Shown piece by piece: positions 1 to 9,900 of a stretch of DNA of 36,434 bases. Numbering within the stretch: the stretch's first letter is position 1; every line of letters begins with the position of its first letter. Source of the DNA: a virus; the IMG/VR virus record IMGVR_UViG_3300030106_006127, positions 1 to 36,434 of that record; one strand, written 5' to 3'. The notes under the pieces were generated by a model. The model had not been told where the DNA came from. It saw nothing but the letters and a program-made list of their open reading frames with translations, and made no database searches. The position numbers and the translations under genes were made by a program.

Positions 1-231
1 TCGACAGCTAAGATTTTTGTCTACCACAAAAACGCGGTCGGATACGCTATCCAAAAGTCCGAATTCGCAAACGTGGCCGCCGGCGAAAATGTCGCTGCAG
101 ACATTACGTGGCACGGCGATCGCGCTGCGTACTTCATCAACCATATGATGTCGGGTGGTGCCGTCATGATCGACGACACTGGCGTGATTGAGGGGAACCT
201 CAATGACACAACCGCCATCGCCACGAGCTAA
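1..231 (+). CDS. Probable major capsid protein, C-terminal fragment
   Basis: This is an open frame running in from the left edge; 76 codons and a TAA stop are visible. The fragment ends with a short beta-rich pattern (tryptophan-histidine-glycine-aspartate, then GGAVMIDDTGVIEG) of the kind found at the C-terminus of phage coat proteins. The call rests mostly on position: it is followed at once by a small head-type protein, a strong terminator and then the tail tubular genes, which is where the coat gene lies in T7-like virion modules. The N-terminal part is outside the window, so the fold cannot be judged. The alternative is another abundant head protein. Confidence 0.6.
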   Translation, partial: STAKIFVYHKNAVGYAIQKSEFANVAAGENVAADITWHGDRAAYFINHMMSGGAVMIDDTGVIEGNLNDTTAIATS

Positions 232-245
232 AGGAGAACTTAGAT

Positions 246-512
246 ATGGCTTTTACTGCATCTACATTATCCCAGCTCGCGCATGGCAATAATTGGAAAC
301 TCTGGGTCTATACCTCGGGCTCCGACAATATTGCCGCGATTAACAGCAGCGGGTACTTCAACGACGCTAGTGACATGCTGGGGGTTCGCGACCTGATTAT
401 TGTCGCGGACACGGCAACACCGACGACCAACTTTTGCACAGTATTGAGCAACAGTGGCGGTGTTGTGGACGTTTCGGACGGCACAGCCGTCGCAGAAACG
501 GACGGCGATTAA
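246..512 (+). CDS. Small head-associated protein (possible capsid decoration protein)
   Basis: The product has 88 residues and is acidic, rich in Ser, Thr, Gly and Asp, with no membrane segment or cysteine cluster. It begins MAFTASTLSQLAHGNNWKLW and ends in an acidic tail. Small proteins of this type (a tryptophan and aromatic pair near the N-terminus, a central SGYFNDASDML-like stretch, then alternating beta strands) are commonly encoded next to phage coat genes. The start has an AAGGAG ribosome site about nine bases upstream, directly after the coat gene stop, and a strong terminator follows, so it closes the coat transcription unit. That arrangement suits a protein made in coat-like amounts. 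The decoration role is inferred from position and size only. Confidence 0.6.
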   Translation: MAFTASTLSQLAHGNNWKLWVYTSGSDNIAAINSSGYFNDASDMLGVRDLIIVADTATPTTNFCTVLSNSGGVVDVSDGTAVAETDGD

Positions 513-519
513 CGCTACA

Positions 520-546
520 GGGGCGACTTTCGGGTCGCCCCTTTTT
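520..546 (+). terminator. Rho-independent terminator after the coat unit
   Basis: An 8-bp perfect GC-rich stem (GGGGCGAC at 520-527, GTCGCCCC at 534-541) with a six-base loop TTTCGG is followed by five T residues (542-546). It lies eight bases after the stop of the small head protein and 24 bases before the next start. It probably lowers read-through into the tail genes relative to coat expression. Confidence 0.9.
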
Positions 547-569
547 CTTAAACAGACAGGAAGGGTGCC

Positions 570-890
570 ATGCACGTTCGTTCCAGACCTGAAGATATTG
601 AATACATCAGCCGCCTCAAGTTCGGCTCGACGTTTAATTATACTCCCAGCCATCACACTATGAAGGACGTGGAGACACCTAATTACTTTCACAATTTGGC
701 GAACCGGTATTTTGCGCCAGGCGACGAGATTCGCATCAACATTAAGAATGAGGACAAGAGCTGGTCAAAGCGCATGTACCAGGTCATCTCCATGACACCG
801 GAAAATACCGTCATCGAGCCCATGGATGCATGGATCACGTACAACGCGCCAAAAAAGACCAAGCCCACCGCCGTCAAGAAGGCTGCCTAG
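570..890 (+). CDS. Hypothetical protein, virion region
   Basis: The product has 106 residues and I do not recognise a family. It is predicted to be soluble, with a mixed charged/aromatic body and a lysine- and alanine-rich C-terminal tail ending KKAA. The middle (GDEIRINIKNEDKSWSKRMY, then QVISMTPENTVIEPM) looks like a small beta-barrel or adaptor fold with regular hydrophobic alternation, but that is only an impression. The ribosome site AGGAAG precedes the ATG by a normal distance, and the gene sits between the coat terminator and the tail tubular A gene, three bases before the latter. Position suggests a head-completion or head-tail joining protein. Confidence 0.6.
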   Translation: MHVRSRPEDIEYISRLKFGSTFNYTPSHHTMKDVETPNYFHNLANRYFAPGDEIRINIKNEDKSWSKRMYQVISMTPENTVIEPMDAWITYNAPKKTKPTAVKKAA

Positions 891-893
891 CCC

Positions 894-1520
894 ATGGCGA
901 GCGAGGTAGGGATCTGCAATATTGCATTACAGCTTATAAAGCACAGCAAACAAATAACCTCATTAACCTCTGGTACAAAAGAAGCCAACGCCTGCGAAAT
1001 TGTATATGACGAGCTCAGAGACCTCTGCCTCGATATGCATCACTGGAACTTCGCCACGCGCAGGGTCGAGCTCGCCCAACTGGCGGCGGACCAAGCTCCG
1101 GCATTTGAGTGGGACCACGCATACGGGCTACCAGCGGATTTCATCCGCGTTATCAGCGTCCATGAGCACGATCACGGCGACGACAACATCCCTTACAAAA
1201 TAGAAGGTGATCAGATCCTGACCGACGCAGACGAGCTGTATCTACGCTACGTGGCGCGGGTCGAGGATCCGAACAAGATGCCACCTACATTCCGGAGGGC
1301 GTTGTCAAAGATTATAGCGGCACAACTGGCGACCGCCTTATCTCAAAGCACGTCGCTTGGCAAAGAGCTGTTTGCCCAATTCCATGATCAAGATTTGCCG
1401 TTCGCAAAAAGCACCGACGCTATTCAAAACTACGCAGACCAGCTTCCCGAATCCGACTTCATCATGGCACGGTTCGGTGGGCGGGCTACTTATGAGCCAG
1501 GGGATCCGCCCGCCTCATGA
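894..1520 (+). CDS. Tail tubular protein A (T7 gp11-like adaptor)
   Basis: The 208-residue product matches the usual length and layout of T7 gp11-like tail tubular A proteins. It opens with EVGICNIALQLIKHSKQITSL, continues with a helix ending in YDELRDLCLDMHHWNFATRR (residues ~42-60), then a YGLPADFIRV segment near 85-95, and a C-terminal helical region (FRRALSKIIAAQLATALSQS, ~140-160). In this family the protein forms the ring joining the portal to the tail nozzle. The stop overlaps the start of tail tubular B (ATGA at 1517-1520), so the two are translationally coupled, as expected for partners needed in fixed proportion. Confidence 0.9.
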   Translation: MASEVGICNIALQLIKHSKQITSLTSGTKEANACEIVYDELRDLCLDMHHWNFATRRVELAQLAADQAPAFEWDHAYGLPADFIRVISVHEHDHGDDNIPYKIEGDQILTDADELYLRYVARVEDPNKMPPTFRRALSKIIAAQLATALSQSTSLGKELFAQFHDQDLPFAKSTDAIQNYADQLPESDFIMARFGGRATYEPGDPPAS

Positions 1521-4225
1521 GCATTCAGACGCAAGTCAACCAGGAAAGTTTTAACGCCGGCGAGTTCGGCGAGCGTATGGCAGCGCGGACGCAGTTTGCC
1601 AAGTATGCCAATGCCGGTGCTCAATACGAGAACATATTACCACTACCGCAGGGCGGTTTTGCCTATCGCCCCGGCACACGTTTTATAGCGGCCGCAAAAT
1701 CAAATGCCGAGCGACCCTGGTTGCTGCCCTTTATCTTTTCTAATATTCAGAGCTACGTGATGTCGTTCTCGACGAACGCCATCCGGTTTTTTAAAGACCA
1801 GGCGCAGATTGTGGCACCGGATATCGGCGCGGCAATCACCAACGGCACCTTCGCTGACAACGTCAGCAACTGGACCGCAGCGGCCGGCTCTCTGACCCAT
1901 GACGCCACAAACGATCGTATGGTGATCTCCGCATCAGGCGGGAGGGCACAACAGTCCGTAACGACCTCGACGGTCGACGTGGAACACGTGCTCCGGTTTG
2001 AGGTGTGTGGTTTAGCCGGCGATAAACTAACGGTACGGGTCGGCAGCAGTGCCGGCGGCTCGCAGCTCCTCGCCGACACCTCGGCGAAGACCGGCTACCA
2101 CATGGTGTCTTTTACGCCCGCGGCCTCTCCGTTTTACGTGGAGTTCCAGAACGACATGGCAAAAACCGTGTCGATCGATAACATCGAGCTCCTGGACAAC
2201 ACACCTATCGAGCTGGTCTCGCCCTACGCCGAGGCAGATCTTCCCAATATTTCTTATGTGCAATCGGCCGACCGCATGTATCTGGCCCTCGGAGGCAGCA
2301 CCCACGTATACCGGCTGGACCGGTTCGGGCATTCATCGTGGTCGTTGACCGAGGTGCTTTTTTCTGACGGGCCCTACTTGGACGAGAACACCACCACCAC
2401 GACGCTGAGCAGCTCGGCCGGCACAGGCCTCGGCGTGACCATTACCGCAAGTGCGGTCACGGGTATCAACGATGATGCGGGTTTCCGAGCAACCGATGTG
2501 GGTCGATTGGTTCGTATTAAAAACGGCTCGGACTTCGGCTTTGCACAGATCACCGCCTTCACTGATACCACCCACGTGACCGCCGACGTGCTGGGCGAAA
2601 GCCTGCCGACGGGCACAACAACCGACTGGCGGCTAGGGGAATATAACGATACCGACGGCTGGCCCAGTGCGGTCAGTTTTATCCAACAACGCATGGCGCT
2701 GGGATCAACCACAAAAGAGCCGCAGAAGTTTTGGCTTTCCGTCTCCGGCGATATTGAAAACTTCGCCGACTCTGACAAGACCGGCGATGTGCTTGATGAC
2801 AGCTCCATCGTCTTTAAGCTGGCAGCCCAGCGGGTCAACACAATTTTGTGGTTTGCCACCAGGAAAAAGCCCATCATCGGAACGCAGGATGGGAACTGGA
2901 CCCTGCGAAGCGACGGCGCCATTCTCAAGCCGAGCGACATCGCAGCCGACTTTGAAGTAACAAGTGGGTGTGCCAAGATCCCACCGATCGAGATCCGCTC
3001 GAGGTTAGTGTTCGCACAGCGCCAGCGTCGCAAGATCGTCGAGTTTGCGGATGTCATTCAATCAAACGGGCTCGAAGGTTTTGATGCGTTTGACCTGACG
3101 CTGCTTAACGACAGAATACTTAAAGACGGTATTATACAGATGGCCTACGCTCAGGAGCCTGACAGCGTCATATGGTGTGTCCGCGGTGACGGCCAGCTCT
3201 CTTGCCTGACATATCAACCAGATCAAGACGTGCTTGGCTGGTCTCGGCAAATTATAGGCGGGACGTTCCACGGCGGAGACGCGGTGGTGGAAAGCGTGGC
3301 GGCGATACCCGGCCAGGACGGTTCGGGGCAGTTTAAATCGAGCGTCGAGCGTGACGAGGTATGGGTCGTCGTCAAGCGTGAGATCAATGGATCAACCACG
3401 CGCAGTATTGAGTGTATCGAAAAACATTTTACCAGCGTCGAGGATTTGCAGGAGGATGCTTTCTACGTCGATAGCGGGCTGACGCTGAACAACCCGGTTA
3501 CCATCACCGCGGTTACTAAAGCCAACCCTGGTGTTGTGACGGCTGCAAACCACGGCTTCAGTAACGGCGACGATATCCGCATCACCCGCGTCAAAGGCAT
3601 GACCGAGTTAAACAACACCAGCTTTAAGGTGGCCGGCGTCACGACCAACACGTTTCAGTTGCAGGACACTAGCAGCGTCAACCTGAACACCACGGGCTTC
3701 TCGACCTACAGTGCGGGAGGCGAGGTTCGTAAAAAAGTTAGCAGCGTCTCCGGCCTGACGCATCTCGAAGGTGAGACCGTGCAGGTATTAGCCGACGGTG
3801 CGGTGCAAAACACCAAAACCGTGAGCAGCGGCGCCATAACATTAGACAGTGCTGCCAGCCAGGTGCATGTTGGTTTGGGCTACACACGAAAGTTTAAGAG
3901 CTTGAAGCTGGCGTTTGCTGCCAAGGATGGCACAACCATAGGCCGGCCCAAATCCATCGCCGATGTAATACTGGTGGTCATGGAGACCGGCGAGGGAGCG
4001 TTATCCCTTGCAACGATCGAGGACGGCATACAGGGCACGAGCACCGAGCTTGACCTGCGGTCCGCCAACGACATCGACGGAGACCCGGTAAATTTCTTCT
4101 CAGGCGAACTGAGGCTGGGCGTGACCGCAGGATTTGATGACGATATCCGCATACTGCTATCCGGAACTGCGCCGCTGCCTGCCACTATTCTTGCAATGTC
4201 ACCGGAGCTCGAGACCAGCTCATGA
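1517..4225 (+). CDS. Tail tubular protein B (T7 gp12-like nozzle) with inserted domains
   Basis: The 902-residue product starts with a signature typical of this family: NQESFNAGEFGERMAARTQF, then a GGFAYRPGTRF segment by residue 55 and the PFIFSNIQSYVMSF strand. T7 gp12 forms the tail nozzle. Residues ~105-230 form an extra beta-rich block (NGTFADNVSNWTAAAGSL to FYVEFQN) resembling a carbohydrate-binding jelly roll placed in the N-terminal part. Residues ~658-740 (NNPVTITAVTKANPGVVTAA, HGFSNGDDI, TNTFQLQDTS) resemble the small beta domain often labelled E1-FCCH in phage tail proteins. It overlaps the upstream and downstream genes by ATGA. The core call is secure; the two insert assignments are by eye. 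Confidence 0.9.
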   Translation: MSIQTQVNQESFNAGEFGERMAARTQFAKYANAGAQYENILPLPQGGFAYRPGTRFIAAAKSNAERPWLLPFIFSNIQSYVMSFSTNAIRFFKDQAQIVAPDIGAAITNGTFADNVSNWTAAAGSLTHDATNDRMVISASGGRAQQSVTTSTVDVEHVLRFEVCGLAGDKLTVRVGSSAGGSQLLADTSAKTGYHMVSFTPAASPFYVEFQNDMAKTVSIDNIELLDNTPIELVSPYAEADLPNISYVQSADRMYLALGGSTHVYRLDRFGHSSWSLTEVLFSDGPYLDENTTTTTLSSSAGTGLGVTITASAVTGINDDAGFRATDVGRLVRIKNGSDFGFAQITAFTDTTHVTADVLGESLPTGTTTDWRLGEYNDTDGWPSAVSFIQQRMALGSTTKEPQKFWLSVSGDIENFADSDKTGDVLDDSSIVFKLAAQRVNTILWFATRKKPIIGTQDGNWTLRSDGAILKPSDIAADFEVTSGCAKIPPIEIRSRLVFAQRQRRKIVEFADVIQSNGLEGFDAFDLTLLNDRILKDGIIQMAYAQEPDSVIWCVRGDGQLSCLTYQPDQDVLGWSRQIIGGTFHGGDAVVESVAAIPGQDGSGQFKSSVERDEVWVVVKREINGSTTRSIECIEKHFTSVEDLQEDAFYVDSGLTLNNPVTITAVTKANPGVVTAANHGFSNGDDIRITRVKGMTELNNTSFKVAGVTTNTFQLQDTSSVNLNTTGFSTYSAGGEVRKKVSSVSGLTHLEGETVQVLADGAVQNTKTVSSGAITLDSAASQVHVGLGYTRKFKSLKLAFAAKDGTTIGRPKSIADVILVVMETGEGALSLATIEDGIQGTSTELDLRSANDIDGDPVNFFSGELRLGVTAGFDDDIRILLSGTAPLPATILAMSPELETSS

Positions 4226-4692
4226 AAATACGCCAGGTGGATTTTGGCCGGCAGGAGGACGTGCGCGACATGCTGGAGGGCGCCTGGAATTTTGTTGGCC
4301 GCATGGGCACGAACACCGAGTGGATGCCGGACAGCCGTGAAGAATTCGAGGATCATTTGCTGGAGCTTTTTAAAAACCCGGCGTTTGAGATCTTTGGGGT
4401 GGAGCACGAAGGCAAGGGCGTCGCCGGTATGGCGGTCGTCGCTTGTCCGTTCATGTGGAACCCGAAGTATTACTCGGTCGAGGAAGTATTCTGGTGGGCC
4501 TCTCCGGCAGCACCGCCGCACGCCGCTCTGGGGTTGCTCCGGCACGTCGTCGCCTGGGCGCGGGCACAGGCGGTCGACAGTAAAGTGGTTATCAGTATGA
4601 AGAGCCTGGAGACATCACCGCCAGGGGTAAGACATATCTACAATCGAATGGGTTTGACCCGACAGGAATTTACACACATGGGAGTTATTTAA
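4222..4692 (+). CDS. GNAT-fold acetyltransferase-like protein of the tail region
   Basis: The product has 156 residues and starts at an ATGA overlap with tail tubular B. The central part (EIFGVEHEGKGVAGMAVVAC near 52-72, then SVEEVFWWASP near 88-98 and a helix ALGLLRHVVAWARAQ) follows the strand-strand-helix order of GNAT enzymes, including the family's 'E-x-F-W' strand. Such genes are frequent between tail and internal virion genes in short-tailed phages, where their substrate is unknown. The acetyl-CoA pyrophosphate loop, normally R/Q-x-x-G-x-G/A, is not recognisable; the equivalent stretch reads SPAAPPHAALG. The protein may therefore be a structural relic or have an altered donor. Confidence 0.7.
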   Translation: MKIRQVDFGRQEDVRDMLEGAWNFVGRMGTNTEWMPDSREEFEDHLLELFKNPAFEIFGVEHEGKGVAGMAVVACPFMWNPKYYSVEEVFWWASPAAPPHAALGLLRHVVAWARAQAVDSKVVISMKSLETSPPGVRHIYNRMGLTRQEFTHMGVI

Positions 4693-4694
4693 AA

Positions 4695-5159
4695 ATGACA
4701 CTCACCGCAACACAGATGGCAATCATGTCCGCGATTTCGACGGTGGCTAAAATAGGCTCGAGCTTTATGCAGTCGTCCGGTCAGAGTGCCGGTGCCGGGA
4801 TGCAGGCTGAGCTGGCTCGCAGGCAGGCGGCTCGTGAAGCACAGATCGGTGCGATGCAGGCGGCACAACAACGTGAGCGAAACAAACGAATTGAAGGCAC
4901 ACAGCGTGCCCTGCTCGCCGGCGCCACGGGCGGCGATACGTCCACCGGATCGGCGCTATTGGTGCAGCCAGAGCTTGCCGAGGAGGGCGAGTTCTCTGCC
5001 CGCATACTCGAGAATAACGCTGCCGCTCGCGTCAACGCAGCCCGAGCAGAGGAAGTGCTGCAGCGATCGCGCATGAACCAGTTTAACCAGGCCGGCCTGA
5101 TGCGAGCAGGTAGTGCGCTTCTCAAGGGCGGATCGCAGATAGCGCAGCTCAAGTTTTAA
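4695..5159 (+). CDS. Internal virion protein (T7 gp14-like position)
   Basis: The product has 154 residues, is rich in Ala, Gln, Arg and Met, and is almost wholly helical. The N-terminal 30 residues (MAIMSAISTVAKIGSSFMQS) are weakly hydrophobic and glycine/serine-rich. A charged helix follows (ELARRQAAREAQIGAMQAAQ), with the motif GATGGDTSTGSALLV near residue 80 and a C-terminal helix ending in GGSQIAQLKF. This matches the small internal core proteins of T7-like phages, which leave the capsid first and enter the outer membrane to start DNA ejection. A GGGAG ribosome site lies about ten bases upstream. Its place just before two much larger internal proteins follows the gp14-gp15-gp16 order. 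Confidence 0.75.
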   Translation: MTLTATQMAIMSAISTVAKIGSSFMQSSGQSAGAGMQAELARRQAAREAQIGAMQAAQQRERNKRIEGTQRALLAGATGGDTSTGSALLVQPELAEEGEFSARILENNAAARVNAARAEEVLQRSRMNQFNQAGLMRAGSALLKGGSQIAQLKF

Positions 5160-5172
5160 ATAGAGGTAACGA

Positions 5173-6909
5173 ATGACTAAACTTCCCACCGCTGCCGATG
5201 TAATAGGCCGTGTGCAGCCTACGTCTGCGCCTCGTGTCACCGTGCCTCGTGACGCTTTTCCGGATTACACGGACGTTACCAGGGAGCTGACGGCGGAGGT
5301 CGATAGTTTCCTGCTCAAGCAGAAAAAGGCGAACGACGAGACCGAGGCGCAGGACCTATCAAACCAGTTCAATACCAAGGCTCGCCAGTTGCTGATCGGG
5401 AACGAAAAGGATCCAGGTGACCCAGATTATGAGCCTGGGTATAAATCTTATAAGGGCAAAACAGCCCTGGAGCGGCGGGCCGAGTACGAAAAGAAACTCG
5501 AAGATTTCAGGAAAGAACTGCTTACCAAGACCACGAACAATACTGTCCGCCGCACTCTGAACCGTGCTCTAGATGCGCGGACCGCACGGTTTCAAACGTC
5601 TACAGGCACACATTTTAACGATCAACGCAAAGCGTATCGGAAGACCACATTTGAGGCGACCAACGCCGAAGCAACCGAGAGCGCCATTGCTGACCACCTG
5701 GATCCTTCACACATCGACGATATTTATAACAACACTTTCAAGTATTATTCTGATCAGGGCTTTTCCCCGAAAGCGGCTCAAAGTATTGCTGAAGAGCAAC
5801 GATCAAAAGCCATCGCTAGTGTTATTTTTTCGCTGTCGGGTACAGACGCGAAAGCAGCACAAGAGTATATGGACGCGCAATCTAAAGCAGGTCGTATCGA
5901 CCTCGATGTCCTGGCCGCAGTCAAAACAAAGGTAAAAACGTCGCTCATGCGAAATGCGAGCATGGAAAAAACCGCTGAGATATTTGCAAAGTATCCAAAC
6001 CATGCAGACGCGATAAAGAGGTTGGACGAGGCACAAAAAATACCAAATGAAGAAATTCGAGAGGCGACCATAAAACGTATCGGCGCCCGTGATTATAGAA
6101 CTAAAACTGCAATGGAAATAAGCCGAAAATCGCAATACGAGGCTAATTTAAAAGCAATCACTCAAGATGGAAAAGACCCGGCTGATCTAGATACGTCCAA
6201 CCTAAGTGTGACCGAAACAAATAATCTCAATAAAGCACACCAGGCTCGTATGAATGCCAATGCCGGATTCGGTAAAGCCGATGACCCGACGGCGCTTGAA
6301 GCCATCCACAAGGCGATGGAACGCAATGAAGATATGAGAGTATTCGCCCTGGAAACCTTAAAAAAGAAACTCACACGCAAAACATACGACAAATACTTTC
6401 TACACCGTTCCCGCCTGTTGGCAAACGATCAAAAAGCTATAGCGGATGGTAAGATTTATGGGCTGGGTAATACCGAAGCCGATAAGACGGTCGACCAGAT
6501 GAAGCTCAATACTACTAAATCGAAAGCGCTGAAGGGCGCTTTAAAAATCTCTCTTAAAGATTTTGTCGACGACTTCAGAGAAGAAAATCAGGGCCGATAC
6601 CCCAATCGTGAGCTCATAAAAAGGCACATCGCCAAGCAGACGCTGACGGTTGATTTTGGCCTTTTTAGTACGCAGAGAGATGAAATGCGCGTTTATGCTG
6701 AACAACGCATGAAGCCATTTAGTATCGAGAATTACGATGAACCGTTGGTTCAAAAACAGATTGCAGAGGCTACAGGCTACAGACCCCAGGATGTTGCAAA
6801 AATCATATCGGCTCTGGAGAGATATCGACGGCCAATCACGATCGATCACATTACCGCTGTTTATAATTTATCGAGACGTGCGGCACGCAACGAAGAGGTT
6901 GACGATTAG
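5173..6909 (+). CDS. Internal virion protein (T7 gp15-like position)
   Basis: The 578-residue product is strongly charged and mostly helical, with long Lys/Glu/Arg coiled-coil stretches (e.g. EYEKKLEDFRKELLTKTTNN near 97-116) and no membrane segment. The N-terminus is proline-containing and extended (LPTAADVIGRVQPTSAPRVT), a common pattern in phage ejection proteins. The ribosome site GAGGTAACGA is well placed. Length and order match the second T7 internal core protein, which with its neighbours forms a channel across the cell envelope during DNA entry. The stop codon directly abuts the start of the giant gene, so translation of the pair is probably linked. The 3' half is visibly more A/T-rich than the flanking genes. 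Confidence 0.7.
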   Translation: MTKLPTAADVIGRVQPTSAPRVTVPRDAFPDYTDVTRELTAEVDSFLLKQKKANDETEAQDLSNQFNTKARQLLIGNEKDPGDPDYEPGYKSYKGKTALERRAEYEKKLEDFRKELLTKTTNNTVRRTLNRALDARTARFQTSTGTHFNDQRKAYRKTTFEATNAEATESAIADHLDPSHIDDIYNNTFKYYSDQGFSPKAAQSIAEEQRSKAIASVIFSLSGTDAKAAQEYMDAQSKAGRIDLDVLAAVKTKVKTSLMRNASMEKTAEIFAKYPNHADAIKRLDEAQKIPNEEIREATIKRIGARDYRTKTAMEISRKSQYEANLKAITQDGKDPADLDTSNLSVTETNNLNKAHQARMNANAGFGKADDPTALEAIHKAMERNEDMRVFALETLKKKLTRKTYDKYFLHRSRLLANDQKAIADGKIYGLGNTEADKTVDQMKLNTTKSKALKGALKISLKDFVDDFREENQGRYPNRELIKRHIAKQTLTVDFGLFSTQRDEMRVYAEQRMKPFSIENYDEPLVQKQIAEATGYRPQDVAKIISALERYRRPITIDHITAVYNLSRRAARNEEVDD

Positions 6910-9900
6910 ATGGCAGAACTCGACGATCTAGACCTAGACTTTAACGCAGCGGCACAGACGCTGGGCGAGGCTGATGACAACAACAACGTGCTCGACCTGG
7001 AGGGCGCGGCCCGTAATCTGAACAAATCACAGGCGGAGACAATCCTCGACGCTGTCGAGACCGAAGAGGTCGACCCTGACGTTGTGAAAGATCAACGCGC
7101 CGCAGCGCAGGAACTTAATGCTCCGGTCGAGGTTATCGAGGTTGATTTTGATGCAGCGGCCCGCGAGCTTAAACGCCGCCGCCGCAATGATACGCTGCAA
7201 GATCATCCCGCCACGCAAGATTTTCTAAGCAATCCCCCCAACGCGAAGATTGCCAGCGATGATGTTGCCGGCCTGTCGCGCATCGAGGACCTCCACAAAA
7301 AATCGTTCAGCGAAAAAACAGACATTATATTTAACGATCCAGTTAGCCGTTTAATCCGTGCGCCTGTCGCGGACTTTATTGGGTTTGGTGGTTCAGCGCT
7401 GGAAGGTATCGAGACCATCAGCGATGCGTTTGCAGGCTTAATTGATATATCTCCGGACGAGCAGGACCCACCGACAATCGGCGATATGATGTCGCCTAGG
7501 GCCCTCCTGATGCAGGGTCTATTAAAAGTTTTGCGCGAGACAGGCATGGACGTGCCCGAAACGCCAGGCGAAACTGTCCTGCAGACCACGACAATGACCG
7601 GCGAGGCGTTAAGTAAAGCCAGCGAAGCACTGAATATAGAAGACCGTTCTTTTGGTGAGGATGTCGCTGGTGCCCTCGGCCAACTGACTGCCCAGGTGGG
7701 CGCAACACTTCTCAACCCATTTCTAGGGATCGGCACCCTGGTGACGTCGGGCGCGACCGAGACGGAAAACATTATTGAGGAAATAAAGAAAGAAGGTAAG
7801 AAGCCGCGGTACGGGGAAACCGGCGAGCGGTTAGCCATACTAGGCGGTGCCCTGGTCACGGCCGCCGCGGAAAAGATTGGTCTGGACCTTCTCCTCAAAC
7901 GCGCACCGCCAGGCCTGAAAAACCGAGCAGCACGCTACGTGGCGGACAAGCTGATTGCCGGCGGCATCGAAGCAACGGAGGAGGGCGTCGAAGCTGCTCT
8001 CCGTGATTTCATTATCAGGGTTGGCGTCGATGAAGAGCGTGCCATCTTAGAGGACTTTACAGCCCGCGAAGCGGGTGTTGCCGGCACGGCCGGTGCTATC
8101 TTCCGCACCGTATTAGGCATCCGGTATGCCAAGACCAACCAGGAAAAATCAGCCGAGATGCTGGACACAGTGCGTGATGATATTTTGCGCCAACGTAGTC
8201 CAGAGGCTTTTGATCAGTTTTTCCAGAGCCTGGCCGACCGCGAAGGCGAGCCTAATGTGTTGCTGTCGGCCGAACCCATGGTCGAATACCTGGTCGGTCA
8301 GGGCGAAAACCCTGTCGAGTTCTTCCAGGAGCTTGGTGTCGACGAGAAATCCATGACTGTGGCGTATGAGAGCGGCGGCGATATCCAAGTGCCGGCCGGC
8401 AGCTTCTTTACAAAAATGGCCGACAACCCCTATCGCGATGAGGCTCTTTTAAATATCCGCGAGGGATCCGGTGCGCCTACGGTCGCCGAGATGGAGCTGC
8501 AGAGCCAGGAGGCGCAGGAGCGCTTAACCAAAGTGCTCGAGGAGATGGACAGCGAGGACCAGAAAGAGATTAATGGATCCATCAACCGTGTTCGTGAGCG
8601 TTTCAAACAAGACGCAATTGTGGCAGGACAGACAAAACCCGAGGCCGACAGCGCGGCGGCTGTATGGGATTCCACCTTTCGCACAGCGCTGGACGCCTAT
8701 GCCAACGATCCAAACCGCACCAGGCCTTTGCAGGAGATAGCACGGGATCTCGAGGAAAATGTTTTCAATGTGCGTACCAGAAAGATACAGTTCGCCGAGC
8801 GTGGCGAGCCGTTAGAGCAGACCCCCCAGCAACAGCGCCAGAGATTTAGAGATACGCTGTCCGACGACGTGGTGGAGAAAGTTGTTACTGCCGCTAACGC
8901 GGAAGCGACAGAGCGCATAGAGCTTGGCGTTGAATCCGATCTTTTTGACACTTTTGACATCGATCAGATCATCAGGGATGAGCTGAACCTAGCTGTCGAG
9001 CAGGATGGATTTGAAGCGTATGGTAGACTGGATGCCGCTAATGTGGTTCTTCCAATGGACGCAGCAACCGGTGACCGGATACCAATAGAATCGGCGATTG
9101 GCAACGCCATCCTCTATTTTCCAGACGGCAGCCAAAGGGACGGCTGGAAGGAAGACGCAAAAGACGATTTTGAAATTGATATTGTAAACCTTGAGCGCAA
9201 CCCGGACGGCACAGTCAATAACGACGAGAGTTTCTTTGAAGTTGTACCAAAGAATATAAATGAGATGGCTCGCCGGTATGCTGATGACAGCATTGCGGAG
9301 AGCCAGGTCGATACGATTGAGGACGCGCTGAACCACGAGGATCATCTGGTTCGTGCGAAGGCGTTCGGTACTCTCCTGGACGAACTCGGAATAGACTACT
9401 ACACGGACGGTTCATTAGTAGCCTCGTTCTATTATTATGTAGGGACCGGCACGTATGATCCGGATCTTGAAGAGTATACCGAAGACATAAAGATCCGTTT
9501 TGCTGATCACGGAAGACAGTCTAACAACCATGCTACTTCCGACTTTAATGTCTACGATAACGGCTACGACACAGCTATAGATGCAATAAACTTTATCCTC
9601 CGCGACCGTGGGATGATGGAGGCCCAAGAGACGTTCCAGGAAGTCGACACCTCCGACGCTAACATTCTCCACCAAACCATCAACGACGCAGCCGGCAAAC
9701 CGCTTGCTGTTGTACACAATATCTCGGAAGAAAAGCTCCGCCACGCCTTTAAGATGGGCGGGCTACCGGTGCCGTCCCTCGCAATTATTGACGCAAACCA
9801 GCGCTTTGAAAGTTTCGGCGAGATACAGCTCGTTGGATCACCTAGGCTGGTCGATCCACGGGCATCACGACGAAACAGAGTATTTGACGCCGACGTCTAT

